Shown here: positions 17,301 to 29,588 of the stretch, one piece after another
Layout of the letters: each line of letters starts with the position of its first letter
Position numbering within the stretch: position 1 is the stretch's first letter
Assembly: GCA_947384955.1 (NCBI GenBank)
Contig: CANDJC010000031.1
Coordinates: 1 to 41,131 of the forward strand
Source of the DNA: an uncultured Eubacterium sp.
GTDB lineage: Bacteria; Bacillota; Clostridia; Lachnospirales; Lachnospiraceae
Length of the DNA stretch: 41,131 nt
Direction: 5' to 3'
Translations under genes and position numbers: made by a program
Notes under the pieces: model-generated
Told to the model about the DNA's origin: nothing
Databases searched by the model: none
The model's input: only the letters and a program-made list of their open reading frames with translations

Positions 17301-18176
17301 CTATCTTTCTGCCTTACGGTTTGCGATAAACTGCAGGCCTGAAACAGCCATAATAACCAGCCCAAGCAGAACCGCCATTGCCGCTGCCATTCCTGCTGTT
17401 GAAACGCCTGTTCCAAAAGCATTTTCCTGAATATACATCATCAAAACCCTGGTCGTATTATTCGGCCCGCCCTTTGTTAACATCAGCGCCTGTCCGTATA
17501 CATTGAACTGGGATATTGTAGTCATAACAGTTGTAAATAAAAGCTGGGACCTGATATTCGGAAGTACAATGCTGAAAAACCTGACGATGCTTCCTGCGCC
17601 GTCAATCTGCGCCGCTTCGATTTGGTCTTTCGGAATAGCATTTAATGCTGCCACATAAATAATCAGGTTTCCGCCCGCACACCACCATAACGTAACGCCC
17701 ACAAGTGCAATCCATGCCCACGGCTGCGTTGAAGTAATATTAATGTCTAATCCAAACCACTCTTTAAAAGGCCCGTAAGATAAACTGAGCTGAAATGCCC
17801 AGATAATCATCACTGCTGAAATCGCAAACAGGTTCGGCAGGTAAAGCATGGACTGGAACAGCTTATGGCCCTTTGCTTTTACAGAAAGCATCAGTGCCAG
17901 GCCCAGCGGGATAATGATACAGGCAGGCACTGCCATTACTACAAATAACAGTGTATTTTTAGCACCGTTAAAAAACTGCGTATGATAAATGGATTCTGCA
18001 TCAAAAAGAATTGTTTTAAAATTATCCAGACCGACAAATTCAGGACTGCTGTACAAATCCCAGTCTGTAAGAGAAACAAATACGCCAAATACCGCCGGTG
18101 CTAAAACAAACACGACAAATAAAACCATAAACGGCCCGATAAATATAACCGGCCAGAAATTCATTTTTCTTTTCAT
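17301..18176 (-). CDS. Carbohydrate ABC transporter permease (MalF/UgpA type)
   Basis: A 291-residue membrane permease with six predicted transmembrane helices. The N-terminus (FIGPFMVLFVVFVLAPAVFGVFVSLTDW) and the EAA loop (PKDQIEAAQIDGAGSIVRFF, near residue 185) are typical of CUT1 sugar importers. AAGGAG precedes the ATG. It sits 10 bases before the partner permease gene and 72 bases after the binding-protein gene, from which it is separated by a hairpin. Confidence 0.93.
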   Translation of the reverse strand: MKRKMNFWPVIFIGPFMVLFVVFVLAPAVFGVFVSLTDWDLYSSPEFVGLDNFKTILFDAESIYHTQFFNGAKNTLLFVVMAVPACIIIPLGLALMLSVKAKGHKLFQSMLYLPNLFAISAVMIIWAFQLSLSYGPFKEWFGLDINITSTQPWAWIALVGVTLWWCAGGNLIIYVAALNAIPKDQIEAAQIDGAGSIVRFFSIVLPNIRSQLLFTTVMTTISQFNVYGQALMLTKGGPNNTTRVLMMYIQENAFGTGVSTAGMAAAMAVLLGLVIMAVSGLQFIANRKAER

Positions 18177-18199
18177 GCTTCTTCTCCTTAATAAAAGAA

Positions 18200-18233
18200 C
18201 TGTGATTCTGCTACCGCGAGGGCAGTATCACAG
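18200..18233 (-). terminator. Intra-operon hairpin between binding protein and permease genes
   Basis: CTGTGATtCTGC (18200-18211) pairs with GCAGtATCACAG (18222-18233). It has no U-run on the minus-strand transcript, so it probably acts as an mRNA-stabilising or attenuating hairpin. Such hairpins are common after binding-protein genes, where they favour higher expression of the binding protein than of the permeases. Confidence 0.6.
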
Positions 18234-18248
18234 TCCATCAAAATTACT

Positions 18249-19520
18249 TTATTTTTTCATTTTTTCGTCTGCTATTTTTTGAATCTCATCAAACGTCTGC
18301 GCGCTGTCTGCAGCCCCGGTAATCATATCCCATGCTCTGTTATCATACTCGCCAAACACATAGGTAAGACCTTCTGCCGCATTGATATTAATCGCATTTC
18401 TTCCTTCTTCCGTTGTCAGCAGGAATGACTGAGGCATTGCGAGATATTCCTCATTCTCAAGCATTGCAAGCGCGCTTGGATTTGCTCCTGATTTCACCCA
18501 CTCTAACTGATTCCCCTGCAGCCATTCCATAAAAGAAACCATCCCCTGCAGCTTTTCTTCTGACCGTTCTTCCTTAGAATTAAAAATCGCAAACTGGTCG
18601 ACGCCGCTGCACTGTACAATGTGATTCAAATCCCACTGCGGTACAAAGGTTTCTTTCCATGTGAAGTCTTTAATCCCTTCCATATTACTGAGCATCCATG
18701 TTCCTTCCGGGAGGAAAATCAGCTGCTGATTCATAAACATTTTATTTGCGTCTTCTCCATTCGGCACCATATAGCCTAAATCATTTAATTTCTTTAACTC
18801 CTCAATAACTGCTGCGGAGACATCATTATTTATTGAAATATTTCCTTCGGCATCTAACCATTCTCCGCCCATCTGCAGATAAATATTGCTGTAATTCTGC
18901 ATGCTCCATGTATTTGCATAGCTGTAAATCCCGTCTGCTTTTGCCGCTTCTCCCGCCGCTTCGATTTCTTCGAATGTTACATAACCGTCATCCATGGCAT
19001 CCGGAGCATACTTGTTCATAAGATCTTCGTTATAATACATAATCCATGACCCCATTGTTGCAGGCACGCCATACTGTACTCCGTCAAGACAGCCAACTTC
19101 CCATGCGCTCTCGACATAGTTTTCTTTTTTCACTTCTGTACCTGAAATCATGTCGTCCCATGATATCAGCATTTCCTGGCTTTTATATGTAGGCAGTGCC
19201 TCAGAAGCAACCAGCGCCAGATCCGGGACTCCTTTTCCGTTTCTCCCTGCTGTAGATAATTTGGTGTTAAATGTATCAGCCTGCATAGAAACAAATTTCA
19301 CTTTAAAATCAGGCCCTGTTTCATTGTAAGCATCCACAGTTTTCTGAATACGTTCGCCATCCGGCCCTGTTGCAGATGACCAAAGCAGAATTTCATCGCT
19401 TTTCGTTCCTTCCGAACTCCCTGAACCTTCCGTGCCCTCACTTTTCGAACCGCATCCCGCAAATAAAGTAAGGCTCATTGCTGCTGCCAGTGAATATACT
19501 GCTGCTCTTTTTAATTTCAT
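18249..19520 (-). CDS. Extracellular sugar-binding lipoprotein of an ABC transporter
   Basis: A 423-residue substrate-binding protein. The lipoprotein signal ends with the lipobox FAGC (Cys23), followed by a Ser/Gly/Glu-rich linker (GSKSEGTEGSGSSEGTKS). The mature part begins EILLWSSATGPDGERIQKTVDAYNE, the usual start of a CUT1-type oligosaccharide-binding protein (family 1). Conserved features such as PDLALVASEALPTY and the C-terminal FDEIQKIADEKMKK agree. AAGGAG lies six bases before the start. It is the first gene of the operon binding protein-permease-permease-GH2-GH43; the sugar is unknown but should be a substrate of the GH2 and GH43 enzymes. Confidence 0.93.
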   Translation of the reverse strand: MKLKRAAVYSLAAAMSLTLFAGCGSKSEGTEGSGSSEGTKSDEILLWSSATGPDGERIQKTVDAYNETGPDFKVKFVSMQADTFNTKLSTAGRNGKGVPDLALVASEALPTYKSQEMLISWDDMISGTEVKKENYVESAWEVGCLDGVQYGVPATMGSWIMYYNEDLMNKYAPDAMDDGYVTFEEIEAAGEAAKADGIYSYANTWSMQNYSNIYLQMGGEWLDAEGNISINNDVSAAVIEELKKLNDLGYMVPNGEDANKMFMNQQLIFLPEGTWMLSNMEGIKDFTWKETFVPQWDLNHIVQCSGVDQFAIFNSKEERSEEKLQGMVSFMEWLQGNQLEWVKSGANPSALAMLENEEYLAMPQSFLLTTEEGRNAININAAEGLTYVFGEYDNRAWDMITGAADSAQTFDEIQKIADEKMKK

Positions 19521-19613
19521 ATTTTTTCTCCTTTTTATTTTTTACGCGCGTTTGTTAACTTATTCATTTACGTTCATAGAAAATATCTTCTATTTGTTCT
19601 CTGAACTGTTTCA

Positions 19614-19642
19614 AATATACCATTTTACCCCATTATTGTCAA
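19614..19642 (-). promoter_or_regulatory. Sigma-A promoter of the ABC-GH2-GH43 operon
   Basis: On the minus strand, consensus TTGACA (19637-19642) and TATATT (19614-19619) are separated by 17 bp, about 95 bases before the binding-protein start. Confidence 0.75.
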
Positions 19643-19708
19643 CATATTTCTTTACTATTTTTATTATTTTTCAATATTGTTTACTATTTGATTAACTTTT
19701 CTTTTTTC

Positions 19709-19739
19709 TTGACTTATTGTAATCTATAAAGTATACTTT
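19709..19739 (+). promoter_or_regulatory. Promoter and palindromic operator of the ArsR-type regulator
   Basis: TTGACT (19709-19714) and TATACT (19732-19737) are separated by 17 bp. The -10 is embedded in the perfect 12-bp palindrome AAAGTATACTTT (19728-19739). Two further TATAC-containing AT-rich half-site-like copies lie at about 19758-19785. Together they suggest autoregulation by the ArsR-type protein. Confidence 0.65.
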
Positions 19740-19829
19740 TTAGTAAATTAATTTCAATAATATACAAAAAATAATATACTTTTTTGTGCATTATAATGGT
19801 GGGTTATATTCTAACAGTGAGGTGTATTT

Positions 19830-20741
19830 ATGGAATTATATTTAGACCAAACCGGACTGCAGACTTATAAAGCGCTTGCGTCCGAAACCAGACTTGAAAT
19901 TTTAAAATTACTTGCCAACTCTCCGGCCACAACCAGCGAGCTTGCACAGATACTCGGTTTGAGCAAAGCGATTCTTTCGAAGCATTTAAAGATTTTAGAA
20001 GATGCGAAGCTGATTCATCTCAGCCATAATTATTCTTCCTCCGACAATCGGAAGAAAGTATATACATTAAAGGTAGACCAGATTCAGATTCATTTTCCTA
20101 CCCGTATTTATCTGCCTTTTCAGAAAAAAACCAGTGAAATACGGCTGGGATTTTTCTCTGACTTCTCTGTAAAACCTACCTGCGGGCTTGCCAGTCCGGA
20201 ACATGTGATAGGAGATATAGACGACCCGCGCTCTTTTGTATTAAATGAACGAATCGATGCTTCGCTTCTGTGGTTTTCAGAGGGCTATGTCGAATATAAG
20301 ATTCCAAATTTACTGGATGACAGCCAGAAACTGGAACTGCTGGAGCTTTCTTTGGAAATATCTTCAGAATTCCCTGTCTCCAACAATAACTGGCCGAGTG
20401 ACATTTCCTTTTTTATTAACGATATCGATGCAGGCACATGGACCTGCCCCGGAAACTACTCTGATGTCCGGGGCAAATATACGCCCTCCTGGTGGAACAG
20501 CGATTTCAGCCAGTACGGCCTGTTAAAAAATATACGCATCAATCAGTATGACACTGCCATCGACAGCCACAAAATCTCTGATATACGTTTAGAAGACCTG
20601 CATCTGGCAGACTCTCCGTTTATCAAGCTTCGCATCGGCATAAAACCAGATGCTGTAAACTCAGGAGGGCTTACTATTTTTGGCAGAGATTTTGGAAATC
20701 ATAATCAGAATATCCTTTTATCTGTTTATTATTCTGAATAA
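19830..20741 (+). CDS. ArsR-type winged-helix regulator with large C-terminal domain
   Basis: A 303-residue protein, about three times the length of a classical ArsR repressor. Residues 5-85 form the ArsR winged helix (YKALASETRLEILKLL, TTSELAQILGLSKAILSKHLKILEDAKLI). None of the classical metal-binding cysteine sites is evident. The remaining ~210 residues are beta-rich with many Trp/Tyr and Asp/Gly/Asn turns (GTWTCPGNYSDVRGKYTPSWWNSDF near 210-235), and look like a beta-sandwich that could bind carbohydrate; this is inference. The gene is divergent from the ABC-GH2-GH43 operon across a 309-bp region, so it is the likely sugar-responsive regulator. GAGGTG precedes the ATG. Confidence 0.82.
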   Translation: MELYLDQTGLQTYKALASETRLEILKLLANSPATTSELAQILGLSKAILSKHLKILEDAKLIHLSHNYSSSDNRKKVYTLKVDQIQIHFPTRIYLPFQKKTSEIRLGFFSDFSVKPTCGLASPEHVIGDIDDPRSFVLNERIDASLLWFSEGYVEYKIPNLLDDSQKLELLELSLEISSEFPVSNNNWPSDISFFINDIDAGTWTCPGNYSDVRGKYTPSWWNSDFSQYGLLKNIRINQYDTAIDSHKISDIRLEDLHLADSPFIKLRIGIKPDAVNSGGLTIFGRDFGNHNQNILLSVYYSE

Positions 20742-20776
20742 TAAATAACAAAACAGCTTCCCGGTGCCGCCGCTTT

Positions 20777-21463
20777 TTATTCCGCAGCCTGATTCACACA
20801 ATTCACCGCATTCAGGCTGCGCGGATATCCAATATACGGCAGGCACTGGGATATCACCCGGATTAAAAAATCCTTATCATTTCCAAGGTTCATATTCCCT
20901 TTTGCATGCGCCGTAAGCTGAGGCTCGCATCCTCCCTGCGCGGCCAGAAAACAAAACGTAATCAGCTCCCGCTGTTTCAAATCCAGCCCGCCTCTTGTAT
21001 AATAATCTCCAAAACAGTTTGCAGCAAGCCACCTGTTTATATGCCCCGCCTTCCATGCTTCCTTCATATGCTCTCCAAAAATCTCCGCCTGTGCCAAAGC
21101 CCCTTTTTCCAGCCTGTCTTCCATCGTTGTCCCAGCCTGTGGCGGCAGCGGCAGCCGGACGCCGCGGGCTGTTAAAATTTCATTTGTGACAGACAAAAAA
21201 GGCAGCGCCCTGCCGATTCCAAGATAATCCACAGCCTGGTAAACAATCTCCTTTACCATAACAGGCGTCAGCCCGCCATCCAGCGCTTTCACAAGCATAT
21301 CCCTGTAAACCTCTGTGCCCTGGCATCCAATCAGCGCGGCCAGAACCGCCAGATAACGTGTCTCATCCGCCAGCTCCTGGCCAGGTTCATTTACTGCTTC
21401 TTCAAACGTAAAATGCATTATCCGTTCCATAAATTCCGGGTCTGTTTCATAATAATTCATCAT
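20777..21463 (-). CDS. Carboxymuconolactone decarboxylase family protein
   Basis: A 228-residue all-helical protein with two repeats of the CMD/AhpD-like fold. The first (about 20-105) has ETRYLAVLAALIGCQGTEVYRDMLVKALDGGLTPVMVKEIVYQAVDYLGIGRAL. The second (about 120-220) has KQRELITFCFLAAQGGCEPQLTAHAKGNMNLG. The CxxC-x3-H redox motif of AhpD is absent; single cysteines remain at CQGTE and GGCEP. The reaction is unknown, and the family includes both decarboxylases and peroxidase partners. GGAGG lies eight bases before the first of two adjacent ATG codons. It follows the MATE exporter gene by 52 bases and may share its transcript. Confidence 0.85.
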   Translation of the reverse strand: MMNYYETDPEFMERIMHFTFEEAVNEPGQELADETRYLAVLAALIGCQGTEVYRDMLVKALDGGLTPVMVKEIVYQAVDYLGIGRALPFLSVTNEILTARGVRLPLPPQAGTTMEDRLEKGALAQAEIFGEHMKEAWKAGHINRWLAANCFGDYYTRGGLDLKQRELITFCFLAAQGGCEPQLTAHAKGNMNLGNDKDFLIRVISQCLPYIGYPRSLNAVNCVNQAAE

Positions 21464-21515
21464 TCTATATGCCTCCTGTATTTTTATATTCCTATCGTTT
21501 TATAAACCGCTTTCA

Positions 21516-22841
21516 TCAAATAAGCTGATACCGCTTCCATTTACCGCTTCTAAAGCGGATATAAAATACAGCCGCCCGCGTACACCAGTCCAGGCACATC
21601 GCCAGTGCAATCCCGGTAACTCCCATTCGAAGTACAATTGCAAACAGAATGGAAAACACAAGCCGCACGCCAATGGTAGTCACAATCGACCATACCATCG
21701 TAAATTTTACATCGCCTGCCGCACGCATTCCTTTCCCCAGAGGGTCCGCAAAAGGAAAAGCCAGGCAGTTAAACAGATTGTGAATCAGAACCAGCCATAC
21801 GACAAGTCTCTTCGTTTCCGGTTCCACATCAAAAAAATGCATGACAGCAGGCGTCAGTGCAAATACCGCTGCATTCCATACAACAGAAACAGCGAGTGTG
21901 ATTTTCAGCAGCTTATGGAAATAATACTCTGCCTGTCCGGTGTCCCCGGCACCCATACACTGCCCGATTACCGTAATAAACACCGGGCCCATCGTAACAC
22001 ATACCAGCGCCGCAAGCGACCAGATACTCTGTGCAATCCCGTTTGCGGCAATCTGATAAGTTCCAAACAAAGCCGCGACACTGCTTAACGCTACCTTGAC
22101 AAACTGGAAAATCCCCTGCTCCACGCCGTTTGGAACTGCAACCTGTAAAATACGTTTTAAAAGTCCGCCATTCCAGCTGAAAATCCGCTGTTTTGTATAA
22201 TAAACACCATTTTTTGTTCTAAAACCCAGTACGGTTACTACAATTGCCGAAAATGTCCTCGCTATCAGGGACGGCCATGCCACTCCGGCTACTCCTGCAC
22301 GAAGCACAAATACACCGATAATATTCCCCGTTACGTTAATCAGGTTCGAAACAACTGCAATATACATGGTAACATTCGTCTTTCCAATACTCCGGTAAAG
22401 CGCCGCCCCTGCATTATAAACAGCCAGAGTCGGATAGGAATATGCCGAAATCCGAAGGTATGTCACACAGGCTTCCATAACATCTTCTTCTACTCTGCCA
22501 AAGATGACCCTCATCAGCGGCCTGCCGGCAAGCAGCAGAAAGAGGACAATCGCCGCGGAAAATACTGCAGAAACCATCAGCAGCTGGCTGGCCGCTTCAC
22601 CCGCATCCTCATTCTTCCTGCTTCCAATATACTGACTGACAATCACCGCTCCTCCGGACGCAAGCGCGGTAAACAGAAAGATAAAAATCGTATTGAATGA
22701 ATTTACAAGCGATACACCGGATACCGCAGCTTCGCTGACAAAACTAATGACAAAAGTATCTGCAAGCCCGACTAGAATTGTCAGCAGCTGCTCTAAAAAC
22801 AGCGGGATAATCAGCGCCTTTAAGTCTTGATTGCTAAACAT
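21516..22841 (-). CDS. MATE family efflux transporter
   Basis: A 441-residue membrane protein with 12 predicted transmembrane helices in two homologous halves, characteristic of cation-driven multidrug and toxin exporters. The start MFSNQDLKALIIPLFLEQLLTILVGLADTFVISF and the internal QYIGSRKNEDAGEAASQL are typical. The substrate cannot be told. The ribosome site (TTTAGGAT) is weak. The gene begins 25 bases after the 6-phospho-beta-glucosidase stop and could be read through from the bgl operon. Confidence 0.92.
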   Translation of the reverse strand: MFSNQDLKALIIPLFLEQLLTILVGLADTFVISFVSEAAVSGVSLVNSFNTIFIFLFTALASGGAVIVSQYIGSRKNEDAGEAASQLLMVSAVFSAAIVLFLLLAGRPLMRVIFGRVEEDVMEACVTYLRISAYSYPTLAVYNAGAALYRSIGKTNVTMYIAVVSNLINVTGNIIGVFVLRAGVAGVAWPSLIARTFSAIVVTVLGFRTKNGVYYTKQRIFSWNGGLLKRILQVAVPNGVEQGIFQFVKVALSSVAALFGTYQIAANGIAQSIWSLAALVCVTMGPVFITVIGQCMGAGDTGQAEYYFHKLLKITLAVSVVWNAAVFALTPAVMHFFDVEPETKRLVVWLVLIHNLFNCLAFPFADPLGKGMRAAGDVKFTMVWSIVTTIGVRLVFSILFAIVLRMGVTGIALAMCLDWCTRAAVFYIRFRSGKWKRYQLI

Positions 22842-22866
22842 TTTATTTTATCCTAAATTCCCATAT

Positions 22867-26240
<3,374 letters not shown>

Positions 26241-26288
26241 TTTTGCTTCCTCCTCTTATAGATTTCTGAATCGTTTTTCTATAAGCAA

Positions 26289-26352
26289 ATCATACAAAAA
26301 ATCACAAGAAATGTCTAATACCTATACTGTAATTTTAAAAATGCCTGAATTG
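26289..26352 (-). promoter_or_regulatory. bgl promoter with a bipartite motif shared with the flavodoxin operon
   Basis: On the minus strand a -35 TTAGAC (26313-26318) and -10 TATGAT (26289-26294) are 18 bp apart. Upstream lies CAATTCAGGCAT (26341-26352), then exactly 14 bp, then TATAGGTATT (26317-26326), which runs into the -35. The same arrangement with the same spacing occurs at 29589-29652. A LysR-type activator site next to the -35 is the natural reading. Confidence 0.65.
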
Positions 26353-26357
26353 AATGT

Positions 26358-27245
26358 CTAAATCGAAGCCCCGCTTTCCAGACACTGCCTGACATATGCG
26401 GCAAACCTCGCCGCTGCCGGAGAAAGCGGCTGGTTTTTTTTCCAGACAAGCACACATCCGCTTATGACCTCCGGCTTTAACGGCCTTAAACATAACACAT
26501 CACTGCTGTATGAAAACTCCATAACCACTGCTGCTCCAATACCATTTTCTACCATGACAGACTGGTTATTATGCGAAAGGTTACAGGTAGCAGCAACATT
26601 CATCTGCTCCGCCATGCTTCCGAACCAGTTTTCCAGCTCATTGCGTACAGAAGGCCGTTTCGCTGCAATCAAAGGAACACCGGCAAGGTCATCCGGTGTA
26701 ATTTCTTCTTTCTCCGCCAGAGGAGAATCCTTCCTCAGCAGAATGTACCACTTCTCTTTCAGCGGCATCCGTATAAAATTGTACCTGCTGATTTCCACCG
26801 GTTCCAGCAAAAGCCCCATATCCAGAACCCCGTTTTCCAGCCGTTCCTTTACATCATCAGCGATTGCAGTATAAATATCAAACGTGACATCCTCATACTG
26901 CTGCCGGAAATCCGCAATCATCCTGCAAAGAGGATTCATATTCTTTGTCTCTCCGCAGCCAATCGCAATTTCCCCGGAAACAGTTTCCGCCCCGTGCGTC
27001 AGTTCCTTTTCTGTTTTATCCGCCAGGCTGATAATTTCCTGTGCCCGCCGGTATAAAAGCATGCCTTCTTCCGTAAGCAGGATGCAGTGTCTGCCCCGGC
27101 GGAACAGCTTCACGCCCAGTTCTTCCTCCATCTGCATCAGCTGGCGCGAAAGCGTCGGCTGGGTTACATGAAGAATCGATGCCGCACGGGTAATGTTTCC
27201 TTCCCTGGCTGCTGCAAGAAAATATCTCAAAATCCGAAGTTCCAT
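26358..27245 (-). CDS. LysR family transcriptional regulator
   Basis: A 295-residue LysR-type protein. The N-terminal winged helix (1-60) contains MELRILRYFLAAAREGNITRAASILHVTQPTLSRQLMQMEEELG. The effector domain covers about 90-290, with a typical CGETKNMNPLCRMIADF opening. It is the third gene of the flavodoxin-hydrolase-LysR cluster (16 bases after the hydrolase stop) and lies directly upstream of bglF. A bipartite motif shared by both flanking promoters makes it the best candidate regulator of both operons. Confidence 0.93.
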   Translation of the reverse strand: MELRILRYFLAAAREGNITRAASILHVTQPTLSRQLMQMEEELGVKLFRRGRHCILLTEEGMLLYRRAQEIISLADKTEKELTHGAETVSGEIAIGCGETKNMNPLCRMIADFRQQYEDVTFDIYTAIADDVKERLENGVLDMGLLLEPVEISRYNFIRMPLKEKWYILLRKDSPLAEKEEITPDDLAGVPLIAAKRPSVRNELENWFGSMAEQMNVAATCNLSHNNQSVMVENGIGAAVVMEFSYSSDVLCLRPLKPEVISGCVLVWKKNQPLSPAAARFAAYVRQCLESGASI

Positions 27246-27261
27246 ACGCTTATCCCCCGGA

Positions 27262-28074
27262 TTACCTGTTTATCCTGTCATCCAGCTTTTTCAGCTGAAA
27301 ACTCTCTCCAGGCGCCAGCACAGCGATACGTTCCGGATTGACAGCAAGACTCTTTATCACTTCCGGGCTGCCGTTAAATTCTTTCCATTCAGGAGCGTCC
27401 ACACTGCCCCAGTGCCATAAAATCAGCGGCGTATCCGGATAAGCAGCCGCCATTTTCCAGACTCCTTCCAGCCCGATATGCCATCTGCTGTCAGAAATAT
27501 CAAACAGCATGGCATCCGCGGCAGGCATATGAAGCTGCTCTTCCATCAGCCGGCTGTCTCCCGGTGCCCAGATGCTCCCATCCGGCGTATCCAGCCAGAA
27601 TCCGCAGAAATCCTCCATTTTAAAATCCCGTGTATGATGTTTTGGAGACTCATTCTGCCAGGCATGGTCTGCCGGCGTCAGAGTTATAACCATGTTTCCT
27701 GCCTGAAATGTTTCTTTGATGTCATGACCGATACCGTCAATGCCCAGTTCTTCCTTTAAAAGCCCGGCGACATAATGCGGCGCATGAAATTCCTTCACCT
27801 TTTCTGCCAGTTTTTTACAGGTCGCCCTGCTGTAATGGTCATTGTCACAATGAGTCAGAAGAACTGCGTCCACATACGGGACATCTTCTTCCGTTATCGG
27901 CATGTCAATCAGCAGCGGCATGTCAAACCCGCTTAACACAGGGTCTATCATCACCGTTGTCCCCCTGCTGTTAATCAGCGCTCCCGCATTTCCGAGCCAG
28001 CGGATGTCCGTTCCTTTCTGTGATTGAAACGCTTCTTTTCCAAATGGTTTTGTTTTCGGCGCTATTGCCTGCAT
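27262..28074 (-). CDS. Metallo-beta-lactamase-fold hydrolase (UlaG-like)
   Basis: A 270-residue predicted metal-dependent hydrolase. The metal motif is THCDNDHYS near residue 90, matching the H-x-D-x-DH type with one extra variation, and later His/Asp ligands appear at PADHAW and WAPGDSR. The start at 28074 (MQAIAPKTKPF) is chosen for its GGAGGT ribosome site seven bases upstream; a longer in-frame start at 28131 has none. The substrate is unknown, and relatives include lactonases and phosphodiesterases. It lies 78 bases after the flavodoxin fusion gene and 16 before lysR, so it is probably one transcript. Confidence 0.88.
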   Translation of the reverse strand: MQAIAPKTKPFGKEAFQSQKGTDIRWLGNAGALINSRGTTVMIDPVLSGFDMPLLIDMPITEEDVPYVDAVLLTHCDNDHYSRATCKKLAEKVKEFHAPHYVAGLLKEELGIDGIGHDIKETFQAGNMVITLTPADHAWQNESPKHHTRDFKMEDFCGFWLDTPDGSIWAPGDSRLMEEQLHMPAADAMLFDISDSRWHIGLEGVWKMAAAYPDTPLILWHWGSVDAPEWKEFNGSPEVIKSLAVNPERIAVLAPGESFQLKKLDDRINR

Positions 28075-28152
28075 ATTAATTACCTCCATATTAAAATTTA
28101 TAAAAACCGTTTCTGCGATATATTCTGCCATCCGCCGCGTATGCTCATTTCC

Positions 28153-29514
28153 TTACGAAAGTGACAATCTGACCGTTACATCACCGTTCCCAAAAGCTGC
28201 AAGAAGCTCCTGTTTTGTAACATCCTTAATTTTCCCAAGCCTTGTAAGATTCCATGTATTCGTATCATAATAAATGACCAGTGAATTACCCTGATAAAGA
28301 ATCAAATCTCCAGGGCCGGTCGTAATATTTTCATCATTCACCGGCAGACTTTTTCCCAGCGGCCCGACTTTTTCCATATCCCCGTAATCATGCATGCGAA
28401 TCGTAAGCGGCCCTTCCAAAAGCATTTCCCTCAAAGCCTGCGCAGAAGAATTATCTTCCAGTTCTGCATAAAAATCAGTATTTCCTGCTGTAATTTTCAC
28501 TTTTCCTTCCTCCTCTGCTGCCGTGCTCTGCGTCTGATTCCTGCCAGTAATTCCAAGCCCGTCAATCCACTCATTGACTTCATCCCGCGCATTCCCTACA
28601 GATGCTCCCGGTGTCCAGAAGCCTTCCAGCACTTCAGCACCAGATGCAGATGCCCTCACACTTGCATAGCTTGTCTGCGGTGAACTGCTGCCTGATGTAC
28701 AAAACGGAATAATTTTCTTTCCTGAAAAATCATAGCTATCCAAAAAAGAATGGACTGCCATAGGAATATCACTAAACCAGACTGGATATCCTAAAAATAC
28801 GGTATCATACTCAGACATATTTTCTACACGCGTCTTTAAAGCCGGCCTGGCATTCTGCTCCAGCTCCTTTGAAGCCTGTTCAAGAACCGCATCGTAATCC
28901 TTAGGATAAGCGTTCTCTGTCTCTATCCGAAACTTCATGCCTCCAGTCCTGTCCGCTATCATATCAGCAATCTTTTCAGCATTTCCGCTGCGTGTAAAAT
29001 ACGCAATCAGTATCTTCTCACCTGATTCATCCGGCAGAGACGGTTCCGGTACTGGCTCAGGCTGCTGAACTCCGTTTGATTCCTGGCCTGGCTGCTGCGA
29101 CGTTCCGCCTGTTTCCTCCCCTGGCTGTGCTGCATTTACCTTCACTTTCAGCCATACTGTCCGGTTTCCGCGTTTTGTTTTTACAGCTGCCGTAATCTTC
29201 GCAGTACCGGCAGCTTTAGCACGGATTACTCCATTTTTGCTGACAGAAACAGCTTTTGTATTACTGCTTTTGTATTGAATAGAGTTTACTTTAACCGATT
29301 TTTTACCTGACAGCGCCTTAACCTTTAATTTCACAGATGTATCCGCCTTCATCTGATGTGTTTTCTTTGTTACTTCTTTCTTTCCTATCTGAAGATGAGC
29401 AGAAAAATCTGTCTTTGCTGCTGACTTTGCCGTAAACACAGTTTCAAAAGGCAGTGCCGCCAAAACCATCAGCGCCAGAAACAGCACCAGCAGCCGTTTT
29501 GCTGTTTTTCTCAT
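28153..29514 (-). CDS. Secreted Ig-like / flavodoxin / cyclophilin-like fusion protein
   Basis: A 453-residue protein with a signal peptide (about 1-28: KRLLVLFLALMVLAALPF). Residues 35-130 form a bacterial Ig-like (BIG2) domain (VKLKVKALSGKKSVKV...YKSSNTKAVSVSKNGVIRAKAAGTAKITA). A Pro/Gln/Gly-rich linker (about 132-165) follows. A flavodoxin domain (about 168-325) has the FMN phosphate loop ILIAYFTRSGNAEKIA, FLGYPVWFSDIP and IPFCTSGSSSP. A C-terminal cyclophilin-like domain (about 340-450) has DFYAELEDNSSAQALREML and GDLILYQGNSLVIYYD. Export of an FMN protein with a wall-type Ig domain suggests a role in extracytoplasmic electron transfer, which is inference. AAGGAAGG precedes the start. Confidence 0.85.
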   Translation of the reverse strand: MRKTAKRLLVLFLALMVLAALPFETVFTAKSAAKTDFSAHLQIGKKEVTKKTHQMKADTSVKLKVKALSGKKSVKVNSIQYKSSNTKAVSVSKNGVIRAKAAGTAKITAAVKTKRGNRTVWLKVKVNAAQPGEETGGTSQQPGQESNGVQQPEPVPEPSLPDESGEKILIAYFTRSGNAEKIADMIADRTGGMKFRIETENAYPKDYDAVLEQASKELEQNARPALKTRVENMSEYDTVFLGYPVWFSDIPMAVHSFLDSYDFSGKKIIPFCTSGSSSPQTSYASVRASASGAEVLEGFWTPGASVGNARDEVNEWIDGLGITGRNQTQSTAAEEEGKVKITAGNTDFYAELEDNSSAQALREMLLEGPLTIRMHDYGDMEKVGPLGKSLPVNDENITTGPGDLILYQGNSLVIYYDTNTWNLTRLGKIKDVTKQELLAAFGNGDVTVRLSLS

Positions 29515-29588
29515 AATGTTATCCTTCCTTTCTTCTGTTAATGTCTTTTCTTAATTTCCTTACTTAATCTTATTTTTCTGACCATCTT

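Noticed and set aside
27262-28131. Longer start for the metallo-hydrolase at 28131
   Set aside because: The start at 28074 has a strong GGAGGT site; the 19-residue extension has none and is unlike the family.
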